A stretch of 64,000 bases of DNA from Streptomyces sp. NBC_01408. Lineage in GTDB: Bacteria > Actinomycetota > Actinomycetes > Streptomycetales > Streptomycetaceae. Below are positions 26,092-34,904 of this stretch, piece by piece (positions within the stretch are counted from its first letter, which is position 1; each line of letters begins with the position of its first letter). A program made the translations under genes and the position numbers. Location of the stretch: assembly GCF_026340255.1 (NCBI RefSeq), contig NZ_JAPEPJ010000001.1, positions 1,357,001 through 1,421,000 on the forward strand, written 5' to 3'. The notes under the pieces are model-generated. The model was not told the DNA's origin. It worked only from the letters and a program-made list of their open reading frames with translations, and did no database searches.

Positions 26092-26567
26092 CAGAGATCG
26101 CGACCGCAACTCGCGCCGCCACCGCCGAAGCCGTACAGGACGCCCCGGGCAGCATCATCACGCTGCTCACGGACACCCCCGAGCTCACCTGCAACACCGC
26201 CACCTTCGACGAGGGCGCGGTCGGCGCTCCCCCGCACTTCCACACCAGGGCCACCGAGTTCTTCCACGTCACCGAGGGCCGCCTCGACGTCCTCGTCGGA
26301 GACGAGGTCCAGACCCTCGACGCCGGCGACTTCATCGCGATCCCCCCGGGCGTCAAGCACGCCTTCGCCCCCGCCCCCGGCCACACCGCCAGCGTCTTCG
26401 TCGGCTTCACGCCCGGCATGGACCGCTTCGACTACTACCGCCTGCTCGGCCGGGTCTTCGCGGGCGAGGCCACCGTGCAGGACATCAAGGACAGTTCGGC
26501 GACCTACGACAACCACTACGCGGAGAGCGCCGCCTGGTCCGGCCGCCGTCGCAGCGCGGAGCCGTAG
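26088..26567 (+). CDS. Cupin-domain protein (quercetinase/YxaG-like)
   Basis: This 159-aa protein has a cupin barrel: motif 1 is GAPPHFHTRATEFFHVTEG (two His and a Glu as metal ligands) near residue 45, and motif 2 is LDAGDFIAIPPGVKHAFAP near residue 77, with the third His. Related proteins are flavonol or quinone dioxygenases; function here is unknown. Its last 52 nt overlap, on the opposite strand, the 3' end of the opcA paralogue. Confidence 0.85.
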   Translation: MTEIATATRAATAEAVQDAPGSIITLLTDTPELTCNTATFDEGAVGAPPHFHTRATEFFHVTEGRLDVLVGDEVQTLDAGDFIAIPPGVKHAFAPAPGHTASVFVGFTPGMDRFDYYRLLGRVFAGEATVQDIKDSSATYDNHYAESAAWSGRRRSAEP

Positions 26568-27448
26568 ACCACGTCCGCGTCGAGCCTGCGCAGTTCCTCC
26601 GCGATCAGCTCGGCCCCGCTGCGGACCTTCAGCGCCACCCTGCGGTCGGGGCTCCCCGGCAGGATCAGGGTGGCCAGCGCGCCCCCGGGACGGTCCACGC
26701 GTATCTCGCCGCCCGTGGTCTGGAGGCTGACCCCGGTGATCACCGGGCCGTCGGTCGCCACGCGGGCGACCGGCACCCCGAGCCGGTCCTCCAGCCAGCG
26801 CGCCAGCAGCTCCGCGCTCGCGTTGTCGGGCTCGCTCTCCACCCGCGCGCCGGTCACCGGCAGCGGTTTCTGGTCGAGAGCGGCGGCCAGCAGGGCCCGC
26901 CACGGCGTCAGTCGGGTCCACGCCAGATCGGTGTCACCGGGCTGGTAGCCGCCCGCCCGGACGTCCAGCACGCCCACCGGGTCCACGGCCGCGGCCGCGT
27001 CCGTGATCCGGCGCTGCGCCAGCGCGCCCAGCGGGTCCCCCGCCAGGTCGGCCGGTGCGTCGCCCGGCCACCACGCCACCACGGGCGCGTCCGGCACCAG
27101 CAGCGGCAGGACGACCGAACCGGCCTGGTCGGTCAGCGCCCCGTGCAGCCGCAGCAGGATGATCTCGCCGGTCCCGGCGTCCGAACCGACCCTCAGCTCG
27201 GCGTCGAGCCGGGTCGCCCGGCGCTGGTGCGGGCCCCGCGAGGTCCGCTTGATCACCGCGATGATGCGGCACGGGTGCTCGCGCGACGCCTCGGAGGCCG
27301 CGCGCACGGCGTCGTACGCGTTCTCCTCGTCGGTGACGAGGACGAGGGTCAGCACCAGCCCCATCGTGGGGCTGCCGATGGCCCGGCGGGCTTCGAGCAG
27401 GGCCCGGTTGACCTTGCTGGAGGTGGTGTCGGTGAGTTCGGTCCGCAT
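26516..27448 (-). CDS. opcA: OpcA-type glucose-6-phosphate dehydrogenase assembly protein (paralogue)
   Basis: This 310-aa protein matches OpcA, which activates glucose-6-phosphate dehydrogenase by redox-linked assembly in actinobacteria: SPTMGLVLTLVLVTDEENAYDAV, SREHPCRIIAVIKR, VVLPLLVPDAPVVAWWPGDAP and LAWTRLTPWRALLAAALDQ. OpcA is usually in a tal-zwf-opcA operon; here it stands alone beside a HerA-like ATPase gene, so it is likely a second copy. I chose ATG 27448 over GTG 27454. Function is by family. Confidence 0.8.
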   Translation of the reverse strand: MRTELTDTTSSKVNRALLEARRAIGSPTMGLVLTLVLVTDEENAYDAVRAASEASREHPCRIIAVIKRTSRGPHQRRATRLDAELRVGSDAGTGEIILLRLHGALTDQAGSVVLPLLVPDAPVVAWWPGDAPADLAGDPLGALAQRRITDAAAAVDPVGVLDVRAGGYQPGDTDLAWTRLTPWRALLAAALDQKPLPVTGARVESEPDNASAELLARWLEDRLGVPVARVATDGPVITGVSLQTTGGEIRVDRPGGALATLILPGSPDRRVALKVRSGAELIAEELRRLDADVVYGSALRRRPDQAALSA

Positions 27449-27558
27449 ACCCACGAGTCTGTCAGCGCCCGCCCCGGTCCGGGCACCCGGTTCACTCGAT
27501 TCCTCCTGGACCGGCCCGCGCCGGACCGGCGTATGTCACCTGCGTTCGGCTGCGTCAC

Positions 27559-29214
27559 TCATCTGCGCCGCCGCGCCGTACCGAAGACCGACCGCGAGAT
27601 CTCCCGGCCCAGCTGGGTCCCGATGGACCGGGCCAGCGAGCGGAACAGCCCGCTGCCCACCACCTGTTCGGCCAGCGAGGGGTCCGGCTCCGGGGCGCTG
27701 CGCCCCGCCTTCTCGGCCGCCTTGGCCTGCTTCTCGGCCTCGGCGGCGGCCGCGGCCGCCTCCGCCTGCGCCTCGGCGGCGGCCTGCTCGGCGCTGATCT
27801 TCTCGTACGCCGATTCGCGGTCGACGGGCTCCGCGTACCGGGAGTACAGCAGCGAGGACTTCACCGCCTGGTCGAGGGCGGTCGGTTCGACCGGCCCCAT
27901 GAGCGACTGCGGGGCGCGCAGCCGGGTCGCCGCGACCGGCGTCGGCGCGCCCTTCTCGCTGAGCACGGTGATCACCGCCTCGCCGGTCCCCAGCTGGGTG
28001 AGCAGCTCTTCGAGGTCGTAAGGGGAGCGGGGGAAGGTCCTCACGGTGGCCTTCAGGGCCTTGGCGTCGTCGGGGGTGAAGGCGCGCAGCGCCTGCTGCA
28101 CCCGGTTGCCGAGCTGGGCGAGGACGTCCGCCGGTACGTCCTTGGGGGTCTGCGTGACGAAGAAGACGCCGATGCCCTTGGAGCGGATGAGGCGCACCGT
28201 CTGGGTGACGGAGTCCAGGAAGGCCTTCGAGGCGCCATTGAAGAGCAGGTGCGCCTCGTCGAAGAAGAAGACCAGCTTGGGCTTCTCCAGGTCGCCGACC
28301 TCCGGCAGGTCGGTGTAGAGGTCGGCGAGCAGCCACATCAGGAAGGTGGAGAAGAGCTGCGGTTTGTCCTGGACCGCCGGGAGTTCGAGTACGGAGACCA
28401 CTCCGCGCCCGTCGGCGGCCGTGCGGAGGAACTCACTGGTGTCGAACTCCGGCTCGCCGAAGAACTCGGCCGCCCCCTGCTGTTCGAAGGCGGTGAGCGC
28501 CCGCAGGATCACCCCCGCGGTCACCGTGGACAGTCCGCCGATGCCCTTGAGTTCGGGCTTGCCCTGGTCGGACACGAGGAAGGCGACGACGGCCCGCAGG
28601 TCCTTGAGGTCGATCAGCTCCAGGCCCTTGGTGTCGGCGTAGTGGAAGATCAGGCCGAGGGACTGCTCCTGCGTCTGGTTGAGCTGGAGCACCTTGGACA
28701 GCAGCACCGGGCCGAAGGCGGTGACGGTCGAACGCACCGGGATCCCGGGGCCGATCCCGCCGAGCGAGTAGAACTCACTGGGGCATCCGGTGGGCTCCCA
28801 CTGCTGCCCGACCTCTTCGGCCCGCTGCGCGATCGTGTCGTTCGCGGTGCCCGGCACCGAGATCCCGGAGACGTCGCCCTTGATGTCCGCGAGGAAGACG
28901 GGGACGCCGCCCTCCGACAGCTGCTCGGCGATGAGCTGGAGGGTCTTGGTCTTGCCGGTGCCGGTGGCGCCCGCGACCAGCCCGTGGCGGTTGAGCATCG
29001 ACAGGGGGATGCGGATCTGGCGCTCCGGCAGCACGTGGCCGTCCCAGAGGAGGGCGCCGAGGTCGAGCGCGGGGCCGGTGAAGGCGTACCCGGCGGCGAT
29101 CGCGGCGGCGGGACCGGCGTCGGCCTCGGTCGCCTCGGCCGCGTCGGCCGCCTCCGGGGCGGTCGCCGGGCCCGTCCGGCCCGTCGGAACCTCTGGGTCC
29201 GTGCTCTCGCTCAT
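27559..29214 (-). CDS. HerA/DUF853-type ATPase
   Basis: This 551-aa ATPase has an N-terminal HerA-like nucleotide domain: GLVAGATGTGKTKTLQLIAE (Walker A near residue 80), PVFLADIKGDVSGIS, and a later Walker B-like KLVFFFDEAHLLFNGASKAF near 320, with FVTQTPKDVP after it. HerA-like helicases act in DNA processing or secretion; DUF853 proteins remain poorly characterised. The C-terminal segment (EQAAAEAQAEAAAAAAEAEKQA) is an Ala/Glu helix, probably coiled-coil. Confidence 0.85.
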   Translation of the reverse strand: MSESTDPEVPTGRTGPATAPEAADAAEATEADAGPAAAIAAGYAFTGPALDLGALLWDGHVLPERQIRIPLSMLNRHGLVAGATGTGKTKTLQLIAEQLSEGGVPVFLADIKGDVSGISVPGTANDTIAQRAEEVGQQWEPTGCPSEFYSLGGIGPGIPVRSTVTAFGPVLLSKVLQLNQTQEQSLGLIFHYADTKGLELIDLKDLRAVVAFLVSDQGKPELKGIGGLSTVTAGVILRALTAFEQQGAAEFFGEPEFDTSEFLRTAADGRGVVSVLELPAVQDKPQLFSTFLMWLLADLYTDLPEVGDLEKPKLVFFFDEAHLLFNGASKAFLDSVTQTVRLIRSKGIGVFFVTQTPKDVPADVLAQLGNRVQQALRAFTPDDAKALKATVRTFPRSPYDLEELLTQLGTGEAVITVLSEKGAPTPVAATRLRAPQSLMGPVEPTALDQAVKSSLLYSRYAEPVDRESAYEKISAEQAAAEAQAEAAAAAAEAEKQAKAAEKAGRSAPEPDPSLAEQVVGSGLFRSLARSIGTQLGREISRSVFGTARRRR

Positions 29215-29302
29215 TCATCGCTCCCGAATTGGTGCTCTTTGCCACTTTTGCACCGACGCAGCAAGGCTGCGCCCGCAGGCACCGGCCCGGTAGGCTTTCC
29301 GT

Positions 29303-29599
29303 GTGATCTTCAAGCGCATCGGAAACGGGAGGCCGTACCCCGACCACGGCCGGGAAAGCACCCGTCAGTGGGCGGACGTCGCGCCGCGCCCGGTCCGGCT
29401 GGACCAGTTGGTGACGACCAAGGGACAGCTGGACCTCGAAACGCTGCTCGCCGAGGACTCCACCTTCTACGGCGACCTCTTCGCCCACGTCGTCAAGTGG
29501 CGGGGTGACCTCTACCTGGAGGACGGGCTGCACCGCGCCGTACGCGCGGCCCTGCAGCAGCGTCAGGTGCTGCACGCCCGCGTCCTGGAAATGGACTGA
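29303..29599 (+). CDS. Conserved actinobacterial protein (VapB-like annotation in related genomes)
   Basis: This 98-aa protein opens (V)IFKRIGNGRPYPDHG and has RPVRLDQLVTTKGQLDLETLL in the middle and YLEDGLHRAVRAALQQRQVLHARVLEMD at the end. Homologues are widespread in Streptomyces and are sometimes labelled VapB-like, but there is no toxin partner beside it. The gene is divergent from the HerA-like ATPase. Function is unknown. Confidence 0.7.
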   Translation: MIFKRIGNGRPYPDHGRESTRQWADVAPRPVRLDQLVTTKGQLDLETLLAEDSTFYGDLFAHVVKWRGDLYLEDGLHRAVRAALQQRQVLHARVLEMD

Positions 29600-29711
29600 C
29601 GCCGACGCGGAGCGGCTTCCGCTTCGCGCAGATTGCGCCTTTCGGGTCACCATTGACCTATCAGCAGATCATTTAGTAGGCATCGCCACCGGGTCGCACT
29701 ACGCTGCGCCC

Positions 29712-30371
29712 ATGAGCATGCTCACTCCCCCCGGCATGGGCGGAAAGTACCGCGTCACGGGAGCCGCCTACCCCCGCCTGAGCCGTAAGCGGAGCCGTCG
29801 TCGCATCGTCTTCGCCGTGCTCGGCTCGGTCCTTGCGCTCGCCCTGCTCAGCTACGGGGCACTGCAGCTCATCGACGTGTTCCAGGGCGACAACGCCAAA
29901 CGGAACACTGCTGCCGGCGCCAAGGACTGTCCGACCGCGGCTGCCGAACGGGCCGCCAAGGGCGCGCCCGTGGCGGCCTCGGCCCCACCGGCGGTCAAGC
30001 TCCCCCAGCCCGGCGAGATCACGGTCAACGTCTACAACGCGACGCCCCGCGCGGGTCTCGCCAAGGCGGTGGGCGACGAACTGCGCAAACGCGGCTTCGC
30101 CGTCGGCAACGTCGGCAACGCCCCCGCCGACTTCGACAAGAAGGTCCCCGGCACCGGGATACTGCTGGGCTCCCCCGCCACCGACAAGGCGGTCTTCTCC
30201 GTCCTGGGCACCCAGCTGGCCGGCACCACCCAGCAGACCGACACCCGCGAGGGCGCGGACGTCGACCTGATCCTCGGTGACGCCTTCACGGAGCTCAGCA
30301 CGAAGGAGGACGCGGACAAGGCGCTGGCCGTACTGGCCAACCCCGTGCCCGCGCCCGCCAAGAACTGCTGA
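29712..30371 (+). CDS. Membrane-anchored LytR C-terminal-domain protein
   Basis: This 219-aa protein has an N-terminal single membrane helix (RRIVFAVLGSVLALALLSYGALQL near residues 31-54), then a low-complexity linker and a LytR_C domain (EITVNVYNATPRAGLAKAVG through GADVDLILGDAFTEL). LytR_C domains occur in cell-envelope proteins near LytR-CpsA-Psr enzymes, but no LCP catalytic domain is present. I start it at ATG 29712. Confidence 0.85.
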   Translation: MSMLTPPGMGGKYRVTGAAYPRLSRKRSRRRIVFAVLGSVLALALLSYGALQLIDVFQGDNAKRNTAAGAKDCPTAAAERAAKGAPVAASAPPAVKLPQPGEITVNVYNATPRAGLAKAVGDELRKRGFAVGNVGNAPADFDKKVPGTGILLGSPATDKAVFSVLGTQLAGTTQQTDTREGADVDLILGDAFTELSTKEDADKALAVLANPVPAPAKNC

Positions 30372-30408
30372 GGACCGGGACGCCGCAGGACGACGGCCCG
30401 GCCGGGGA

Positions 30409-31044
30409 CTACTCGGCCGAGCCGTACATCCGGTCGCCCGCGTCGCCCAGCCCCGGCACGATGTAGCCGTGCTCGTTGAGCCGCTCGTCCACCGCGGCCG
30501 TCACCACCGTCACCGGCGTGCCCGCCAGCTCGCGCTCCATGATCTCGACGCCCTCGGGCGCGGCCAGCAGCACCACGGCGGTCACGTCGTCGGCACCGCG
30601 CTTGATCAGCTCACGGATCGCCGCGACCAGGGTGCCGCCGGTGGCGAGCATCGGGTCGACGACGTAGACCTGCCGGCCCGAGAGGTCCTCGGGCATGCGC
30701 GTCGCGTACGTGGAGGCCTCCAGGGTCTCCTCGTTGCGGACCATGCCCAGGAAGCCCACCTCGGCCGTCGGCAGCAGCCGCACCATGCCGTCGAGCATGC
30801 CGAGGCCGGCCCGCAGGATCGGTACGACCAGCGGGCGCGGGTGCGAGAGCTTCACACCGGTGGTCGGGCCGACCGGGGTCTCGATGTCGGCCTGCTCGGT
30901 GCGCACGTCCCGCGTCGCCTCGTACGCGAGCAGGGTCACCAGCTCGTCGGCGAGGCGCCGGAAGGTGGGGGAGTCGGTGCGCTTGTCGCGCAGCGTGGTG
31001 AGTTTGTGCGCCACCAAGGGGTGATCGACGACCTGCAAACGCAC
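30409..31044 (-). CDS. upp: Uracil phosphoribosyltransferase
   Basis: This 211-aa enzyme converts uracil and PRPP to UMP in pyrimidine salvage. It has [20 protein letters not shown] at the start, the PRPP site [20 protein letters not shown] near residue 130, and the family C terminus [11 protein letters not shown]. Length and motif order match Upp. Confidence 0.95.
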   Translation of the reverse strand: MRLQVVDHPLVAHKLTTLRDKRTDSPTFRRLADELVTLLAYEATRDVRTEQADIETPVGPTTGVKLSHPRPLVVPILRAGLGMLDGMVRLLPTAEVGFLGMVRNEETLEASTYATRMPEDLSGRQVYVVDPMLATGGTLVAAIRELIKRGADDVTAVVLLAAPEGVEIMERELAGTPVTVVTAAVDERLNEHGYIVPGLGDAGDRMYGSAE

Positions 31045-31207
31045 AACATCCTCCAGAATTCAGCCTGCGACCAGCGAAAACGGCCGCCCGACGCGACCCA
31101 CACCCAAAAGGCTACGCGCTGACACGACCCCTTCGCGTCCGAAGCGGCGACCGCGCCCGCGCGGCCGTGCGGATGCGCCCCGCGCGGCCGCCCAGCACGC
31201 TGGACAG

Positions 31208-32155
31208 GTGAACAGCGCACCGGTCATCGCGGCCGTCGACGGATCCGAGCACAGCCTGGGGGCCCTGGAGTGGGCGAGGGCCGCGGCCCTGCGGCACGGG
31301 ACGGGGCTGCTCATCGCGCATGTGCTGCCCGACCACGCCCAGTTGTACGCGGGACGCCGGGCCGCCCTGCACGACGCCTCCCAGCCCGAGAAGTTCGCCG
31401 ACCCGGTACGGGACCGGATCCTGGCCCTCTTCGGCGGCGGGCCCGACTTCCCGGAGGGGGTCCGCTACGAGGCCCTGGAGGGCTCCGTACCCGAGGCGCT
31501 GCGGGTGATCGGGGCGGAGGGCCTGATGCTGGTCATGGGGTCCCGGGGCCGCGGCGGCTTCGCCACCCTGCTGCTCGGCTCCAGCAGCCGCGCCGTGGCC
31601 ACCACCGCGCCCTGCCCGGTGGTGGTGATCCCGCACGCGGAGCGGCGCGCGGACCCCGCCGACGTGGCCGGCGAGCCCTCCGTCGGCCGGGTGGTGCTCG
31701 GGCTGCACGCCGCCGAGACACCCGACGACGTCCTCGAATTCGCCTTCGCGGAGGCGGCCGCGCGGGGGACCACCGTCCAGGTGGTCTCCGCGTACGCGAT
31801 CCCACCGGCGCCGACGATGGTGATCGACAGCCCCTTCGTAGTGGTCCCGCCGGAGGGGCTGGCCGACGGCGGGGACGCCGTGCCGGCCGAGCGGGAGATG
31901 GTGCGGTCCCAGACGGAGCGGCTGGCGCCCTTCCGCACGCGCCACCCGGAGGTCCCGGTCGAACAGGCCGCCGTGCCCGGGGACGCGGCGGGGCGGCTGG
32001 TCACCGCCTCCCGGTCGGCCGCCCTGGTGGTCGTGGGACGCCACCACCCGCGCCGCCACGGCAGGTCGCTGTTCATCGGCTCGGTGGCGCACGCGGTCCT
32101 GCAGCACGCCCACGGCCCGGTGGCCGTCGTTCCGACGCTGCACGACGACGCCTGA
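31208..32155 (+). CDS. Universal stress protein with two Usp domains
   Basis: This 315-aa protein has two tandem Usp domains. The first begins PVIAAVDGSEHSLGALEWAR and carries the ATP-binding GSRGRGGFATLLLGSSS near residue 115. The second begins VVLGLHAAETPDDVLEFAF and has VGRHHPRRHGRSLFIGSVA near residue 280. Such proteins bind ATP and respond to stress or dormancy in actinomycetes. The GTG start is divergent from upp. Confidence 0.9.
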   Translation: MNSAPVIAAVDGSEHSLGALEWARAAALRHGTGLLIAHVLPDHAQLYAGRRAALHDASQPEKFADPVRDRILALFGGGPDFPEGVRYEALEGSVPEALRVIGAEGLMLVMGSRGRGGFATLLLGSSSRAVATTAPCPVVVIPHAERRADPADVAGEPSVGRVVLGLHAAETPDDVLEFAFAEAAARGTTVQVVSAYAIPPAPTMVIDSPFVVVPPEGLADGGDAVPAEREMVRSQTERLAPFRTRHPEVPVEQAAVPGDAAGRLVTASRSAALVVVGRHHPRRHGRSLFIGSVAHAVLQHAHGPVAVVPTLHDDA

Positions 32156-32301
32156 GCCGTCCGGCCCTCCCTCCTGCCGCTCCCACCTCTCTGACCTGCA
32201 CAGGGGTGGCATCAATCGGGCCGTCCGGGGGAAGGTGGGTGCAGGGGGGTCTGCTTCGCGCCGGCGGAGGAGGACGACCGGACCAGCCGGGGTGGTGGCC
32301 G

Positions 32302-32496
32302 ATGCCCGAGACGCAGCCGAGCGAAGAGAGCGAAGAGTACGAGACGCCGGAGACCGCGGCGCAGCGCAGGGCGCGGCGCGCGCAGTTCCTGCGCGACCTG
32401 AGCGAGGCGCGCGAGCTGCGCGACCGGGTCCAGCCCCGCCGCGCCCGCGCCGCCCGGATGCGCCAGCAGATGCGGATGCGCACCTTCCGCTGGTGA
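32302..32496 (+). CDS. Small basic protein, unknown function
   Basis: This 64-aa protein has an acidic first third (MPETQPSEESEEYETPET) and a strongly basic remainder (AQRRARRAQFLRDLSEAREL, then VQPRRARAARMRQQMRMRTFRW). I do not recognise a family, but the pattern suggests a nucleic-acid-binding or structural helix. The start ATG 32302 follows GGTGGTGG. It may be real because the frame is free of stops and the composition is not that of a shadow. Confidence 0.5.
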   Translation: MPETQPSEESEEYETPETAAQRRARRAQFLRDLSEARELRDRVQPRRARAARMRQQMRMRTFRW

Positions 32497-32880
32497 CCCC
32501 GTCCGCCGCGGCCTGGGGAGCCGAAGGGCCCGACCAGGTGAACGGGACACGCCAGCCCCCCGCACCGAATCCGGCCGGTTTCCCGCACGACCGCACCGCC
32601 ACCGCCCCGGACCCCCGCGCGAGCGCGTCCCACCGCCCCGCAGCGCAACCCGCGCAGGCCCCGCCGGGGAGCCGCCGCCACCCGCCCCGCGGCCTCCGTA
32701 CGCACCGCGCGGCGCACGGCACGGCACGACGCAAGCGCGGAAGACCTCTCGCAAAGCCGCCGTTTCTGCCACGATGCCGATTGGGCGGGGCACGGACGGC
32801 GAGCACCACGGCCGTTCCACCCCAACCTCCGGCCGGGGGGACCTCCAACCGGCATGCCTAAGACCAGTGGGAGAGTCACG
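32497..32880. other. Gene-free stretch before the tadA pair
   Basis: This 384-bp GC-rich gap holds no open frame with convincing codon usage on either strand. I see no strong hairpin, repeat or tRNA. It probably carries the promoter for the downstream two-gene operon, but I could not place one. Confidence 0.5.
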
Positions 32881-33429
32881 GTGTATTTCGCCGCACTGCT
32901 CGCGCGCACCGAAGACGGGTGGGAAGCGAGCGACATGGAACTCGACGACGTCGAGTCCCTCAGTGATCTGATCGATCTCGCCCGTTCCGCCGCTGTCGAC
33001 GACGACACGGTGGTCGCCCTCATCGAGCAGGAGGACGCCTGGTTCGGCGTCATCCGCGTGGACGGGGAGGAGGACCCGCGGTACTTCGTATCGAACGCCT
33101 CCCTCGCCGCCCGCAGCTCCTACGGCTCGATGCTTACCAAAGAGCTGCTGGGCAGCGACGAGGAGGACGACGAACTCGACGAGCTGGACCTGGACGGCAC
33201 CGAGGACGGCGAGGAGGAACCCATCGCCGCGTTCACGGACGAGGACGACGACCAGGACGAGGCGGGCGGGACCGGCACGGAGCCGGTACCGGCCGGTCCG
33301 CTCGGCGATCCCCGGCTGCTGGACGACCTCGGGGTGACCCACAAACAACTGATGACCCTGGACGGGGACGCCCTCTCGGAGATCGCCGACTCGCTCGGCG
33401 CCACCGAGGTCCTGGAGGCCGTCCGCTAG
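32881..33429 (+). CDS. Putative tRNA adenosine deaminase-associated protein
   Basis: This 182-aa acidic protein opens VYFAALLARTEDGWEASDME, continues LVALIEQEDAWFGVIRVDG and contains a long Asp/Glu-rich stretch (ELLGSDEEDDELDELDLDG). It always precedes tadA in Streptomyces and is named for that association. The function is unknown. I chose GTG 32881 because GGGAGAG lies 7 bp upstream; an earlier ATG (32854) is in frame but has no site. The stop overlaps the tadA GTG by one base (TAGTG). Confidence 0.85.
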   Translation: MYFAALLARTEDGWEASDMELDDVESLSDLIDLARSAAVDDDTVVALIEQEDAWFGVIRVDGEEDPRYFVSNASLAARSSYGSMLTKELLGSDEEDDELDELDLDGTEDGEEEPIAAFTDEDDDQDEAGGTGTEPVPAGPLGDPRLLDDLGVTHKQLMTLDGDALSEIADSLGATEVLEAVR

Positions 33430-33932
33430 TGACCGACCCGCAGGTGACCCACAGACACGACACGCAGGGCCCCGATCCCGTACGGGACCCGTGGCGGGAC
33501 TCCATGCGCCTGGCGCTCCAGGAGGCCGCCCGGGCGGTGCCGGCCGGCGACGTGCCGGTCGGCGCCGTCGTGCTCGGCCCGGACGGGGAACTCCTCGCCA
33601 CCGGGTACAACGAGCGCGAGGCGTCCGGCGACCCGACGGCGCACGCCGAGGTACTGGCGCTGCGCCGGGCGGCCGCCGCGCTCGGGGAATGGCGGCTTCC
33701 GGGGTGCACCCTCGTGGTCACCCTGGAGCCGTGCGTGATGTGCGCGGGAGCGCTCGTGCAGTCGCGGGTGGCCCGCGTCGTCTACGGCGCGGACGACGAG
33801 AAGGCGGGCGCGGCCGGGTCGCTCTGGGACCTCGTACGGGACCGCAGGCTCAACCACCGGCCCGAGGTGGTCCGCGGCGTCCTCGCCGAGGAGTGCGCGC
33901 GGCAGCTGACGGATTTCTTCCGCGGGCTCTGA
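33429..33932 (+). CDS. tadA: tRNA-specific adenosine deaminase
   Basis: This 167-aa deaminase makes inosine-34 in tRNA-Arg(ACG), whose gene lies at 52687. The zinc site is HAEVLAL near residue 71 with PCVMCAGAL near 101, and GDVPVGAVVLGPDGE precedes it. Length and motifs match TadA. The start GTG is set by the one-base overlap; ATG 33504 would remove 25 residues of a variable N terminus. Confidence 0.93.
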   Translation: MTDPQVTHRHDTQGPDPVRDPWRDSMRLALQEAARAVPAGDVPVGAVVLGPDGELLATGYNEREASGDPTAHAEVLALRRAAAALGEWRLPGCTLVVTLEPCVMCAGALVQSRVARVVYGADDEKAGAAGSLWDLVRDRRLNHRPEVVRGVLAEECARQLTDFFRGL

Positions 33933-33989
33933 CCGGCCCTCCGGATACGGATTTCGGCACACGGGGCACCTTGGGCTAAGCTCTCTCTC

Positions 33990-34076
33990 GGTAGCGTGTC
34001 CGAGCGGCCGAAGGAGCACGCCTCGAAAGCGTGTGATGGTGCAAGCTATCCGTGGGTTCAAATCCCACCGCTACCG
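33990..34076 (+). tRNA. tRNA-Ser (anticodon CGA)
   Basis: GGTAGCG pairs with CGCTACC. The anticodon loop CTCGAAAG gives CGA. A long variable arm (TGATGGTGCAAGCTATC) marks class II. The T-arm is GGGTTCAAATCCC. No CCA is encoded. Confidence 0.95.
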
Positions 34077-34084
34077 CTCTGAAA

Positions 34085-34120
34085 CCGAGAGCCCCGCCCC
34101 GCAAGGGTCGGGGCTCTCGG
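34085..34120 (+). terminator. Strong hairpin after tRNA-Ser(CGA)
   Basis: CCGAGAGCCCCG and CGGGGCTCTCGG form a perfect 12-bp stem beginning 9 bp after the tRNA, with a 12-nt loop. No long T-run follows. Confidence 0.8.
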
Positions 34121-34134
34121 CGTTCGCGCGCCCG

Positions 34135-34197
34135 TTCCGGCTCCCTTCCGGCTCCCTTCCGGCTGCCCTCCGATTCCCGTCCGGCTCCCGTCCGGCG
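34135..34197 (+). repeat. Short tandem repeats of a CCGGCTCCC(T/G)T-type unit
   Basis: About five imperfect copies of a 10-11 bp unit (GGCTCCCTTCC, GGCTGCCCTCC, GGCTCCCGTCC) fill the gap between the hairpin and the small secreted-protein gene. I see no coding or regulatory role. Confidence 0.6.
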
Positions 34198-34239
34198 GAC
34201 AGCCGCGTGACCGCGCGGTGCGGCAGCCGTTGTCACGGC

Positions 34240-34530
34240 ATGACCAAGACCCAGCGCATGCTCGCCGCCCTCGCCCTCGCGGGGGCCGCCGCGGGCTTCG
34301 CCGCTCCCGCCGCCTCGGCCGCCCAGCTCGCCCCCCTCGCCCTCCCGGACCTGCCGACGGCGGCCCCGGGCATGCCGGCGGGGGCCCAGCCCGCTTCCGT
34401 CCAGGAGATCGGCGCAAAGCTCAGCGAGGGGGCCAACCAGCTCAACCAGCTGATGGAGCTGCCGAACCACCTGGCCCCCGTGATCGCCCCCGTACAGCCC
34501 CTCACCGACCTGGCCGGCGGCATCGAGTAG
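34240..34530 (+). CDS. Small secreted protein
   Basis: This 96-aa protein has a signal peptide (MTKTQRMLAALALAGAAAGF, then AAPAASA) and a mature part of about 68 residues with ASVQEIGAKLSEGANQLNQLME. It resembles small exported proteins of streptomycetes that are common and uncharacterised. The ATG at 34240 opens a proper signal sequence. Confidence 0.75.
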   Translation: MTKTQRMLAALALAGAAAGFAAPAASAAQLAPLALPDLPTAAPGMPAGAQPASVQEIGAKLSEGANQLNQLMELPNHLAPVIAPVQPLTDLAGGIE

Positions 34531-34561
34531 CCGCGTGTCCGCCCGCCCCCGGACACGCGAA

Positions 34562-34590
34562 GAAGGCCCCGACCGGAGTCGGGACCTTCA
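34562..34590 (+). terminator. Hairpin after the small secreted-protein gene
   Basis: GAAGGCCCCGAC and GTCGGGACCTTC pair over 12 bp with one mismatch and a 4-nt loop. It begins 32 bp after the stop codon. Confidence 0.7.
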
Positions 34591-34600
34591 TCGTGTGGGA

Positions 34601-34749
34601 CGGGGGAAGTGGCATCGGGGGGACAAGCCACTTCCCCCGACGAGGACGGAACCTGCCAGTCCGAGCCGCAGTCAGGGGGAAGCTTGCGGCTCGGACCCCG
34701 CAATGAGGTCCTGTCCCTCACCCACCGGTTTCCTGCCAGAACCGGTGGG
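34601..34749. other. Array of three perfect hairpins; possible structured RNA
   Basis: CGGGGGAAGTGGC/GCCACTTCCCCCG (34601-34613 and 34627-34639, 13 bp), GTCCGAGCCGCA/TGCGGCTCGGAC (34659-34670 and 34685-34696, 12 bp) and CCCACCGGTT/AACCGGTGGG (34721-34730 and 34740-34749, 10 bp) are all perfect. They follow the terminator-like hairpin and lie in a 374-bp stretch (34531-34904) with no gene. The series is more than a terminator needs. A small RNA or a protein-binding array is possible, but the sequence matches no RNA family that I recall. Confidence 0.5.
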
Positions 34750-34904
34750 CTCACATCAATCCTGCGCCCACCGCACCCGCTCTCGCCGCGGCAAAGGACC
34801 CGTTGCGCCGGGCCCTTGGTCCTTAAAGACCGGGTGAGTGTCCGAACATGACCGGTTAGACTCCACCGACTTCGCAGTACCGGTTGGGGAGGCCGACACC
34901 GTTC

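Noticed and set aside
34601..34749. Hairpin array as a 6S RNA
   Set aside because: 6S RNA is one long duplex with a central bubble; here there are three separate stems.
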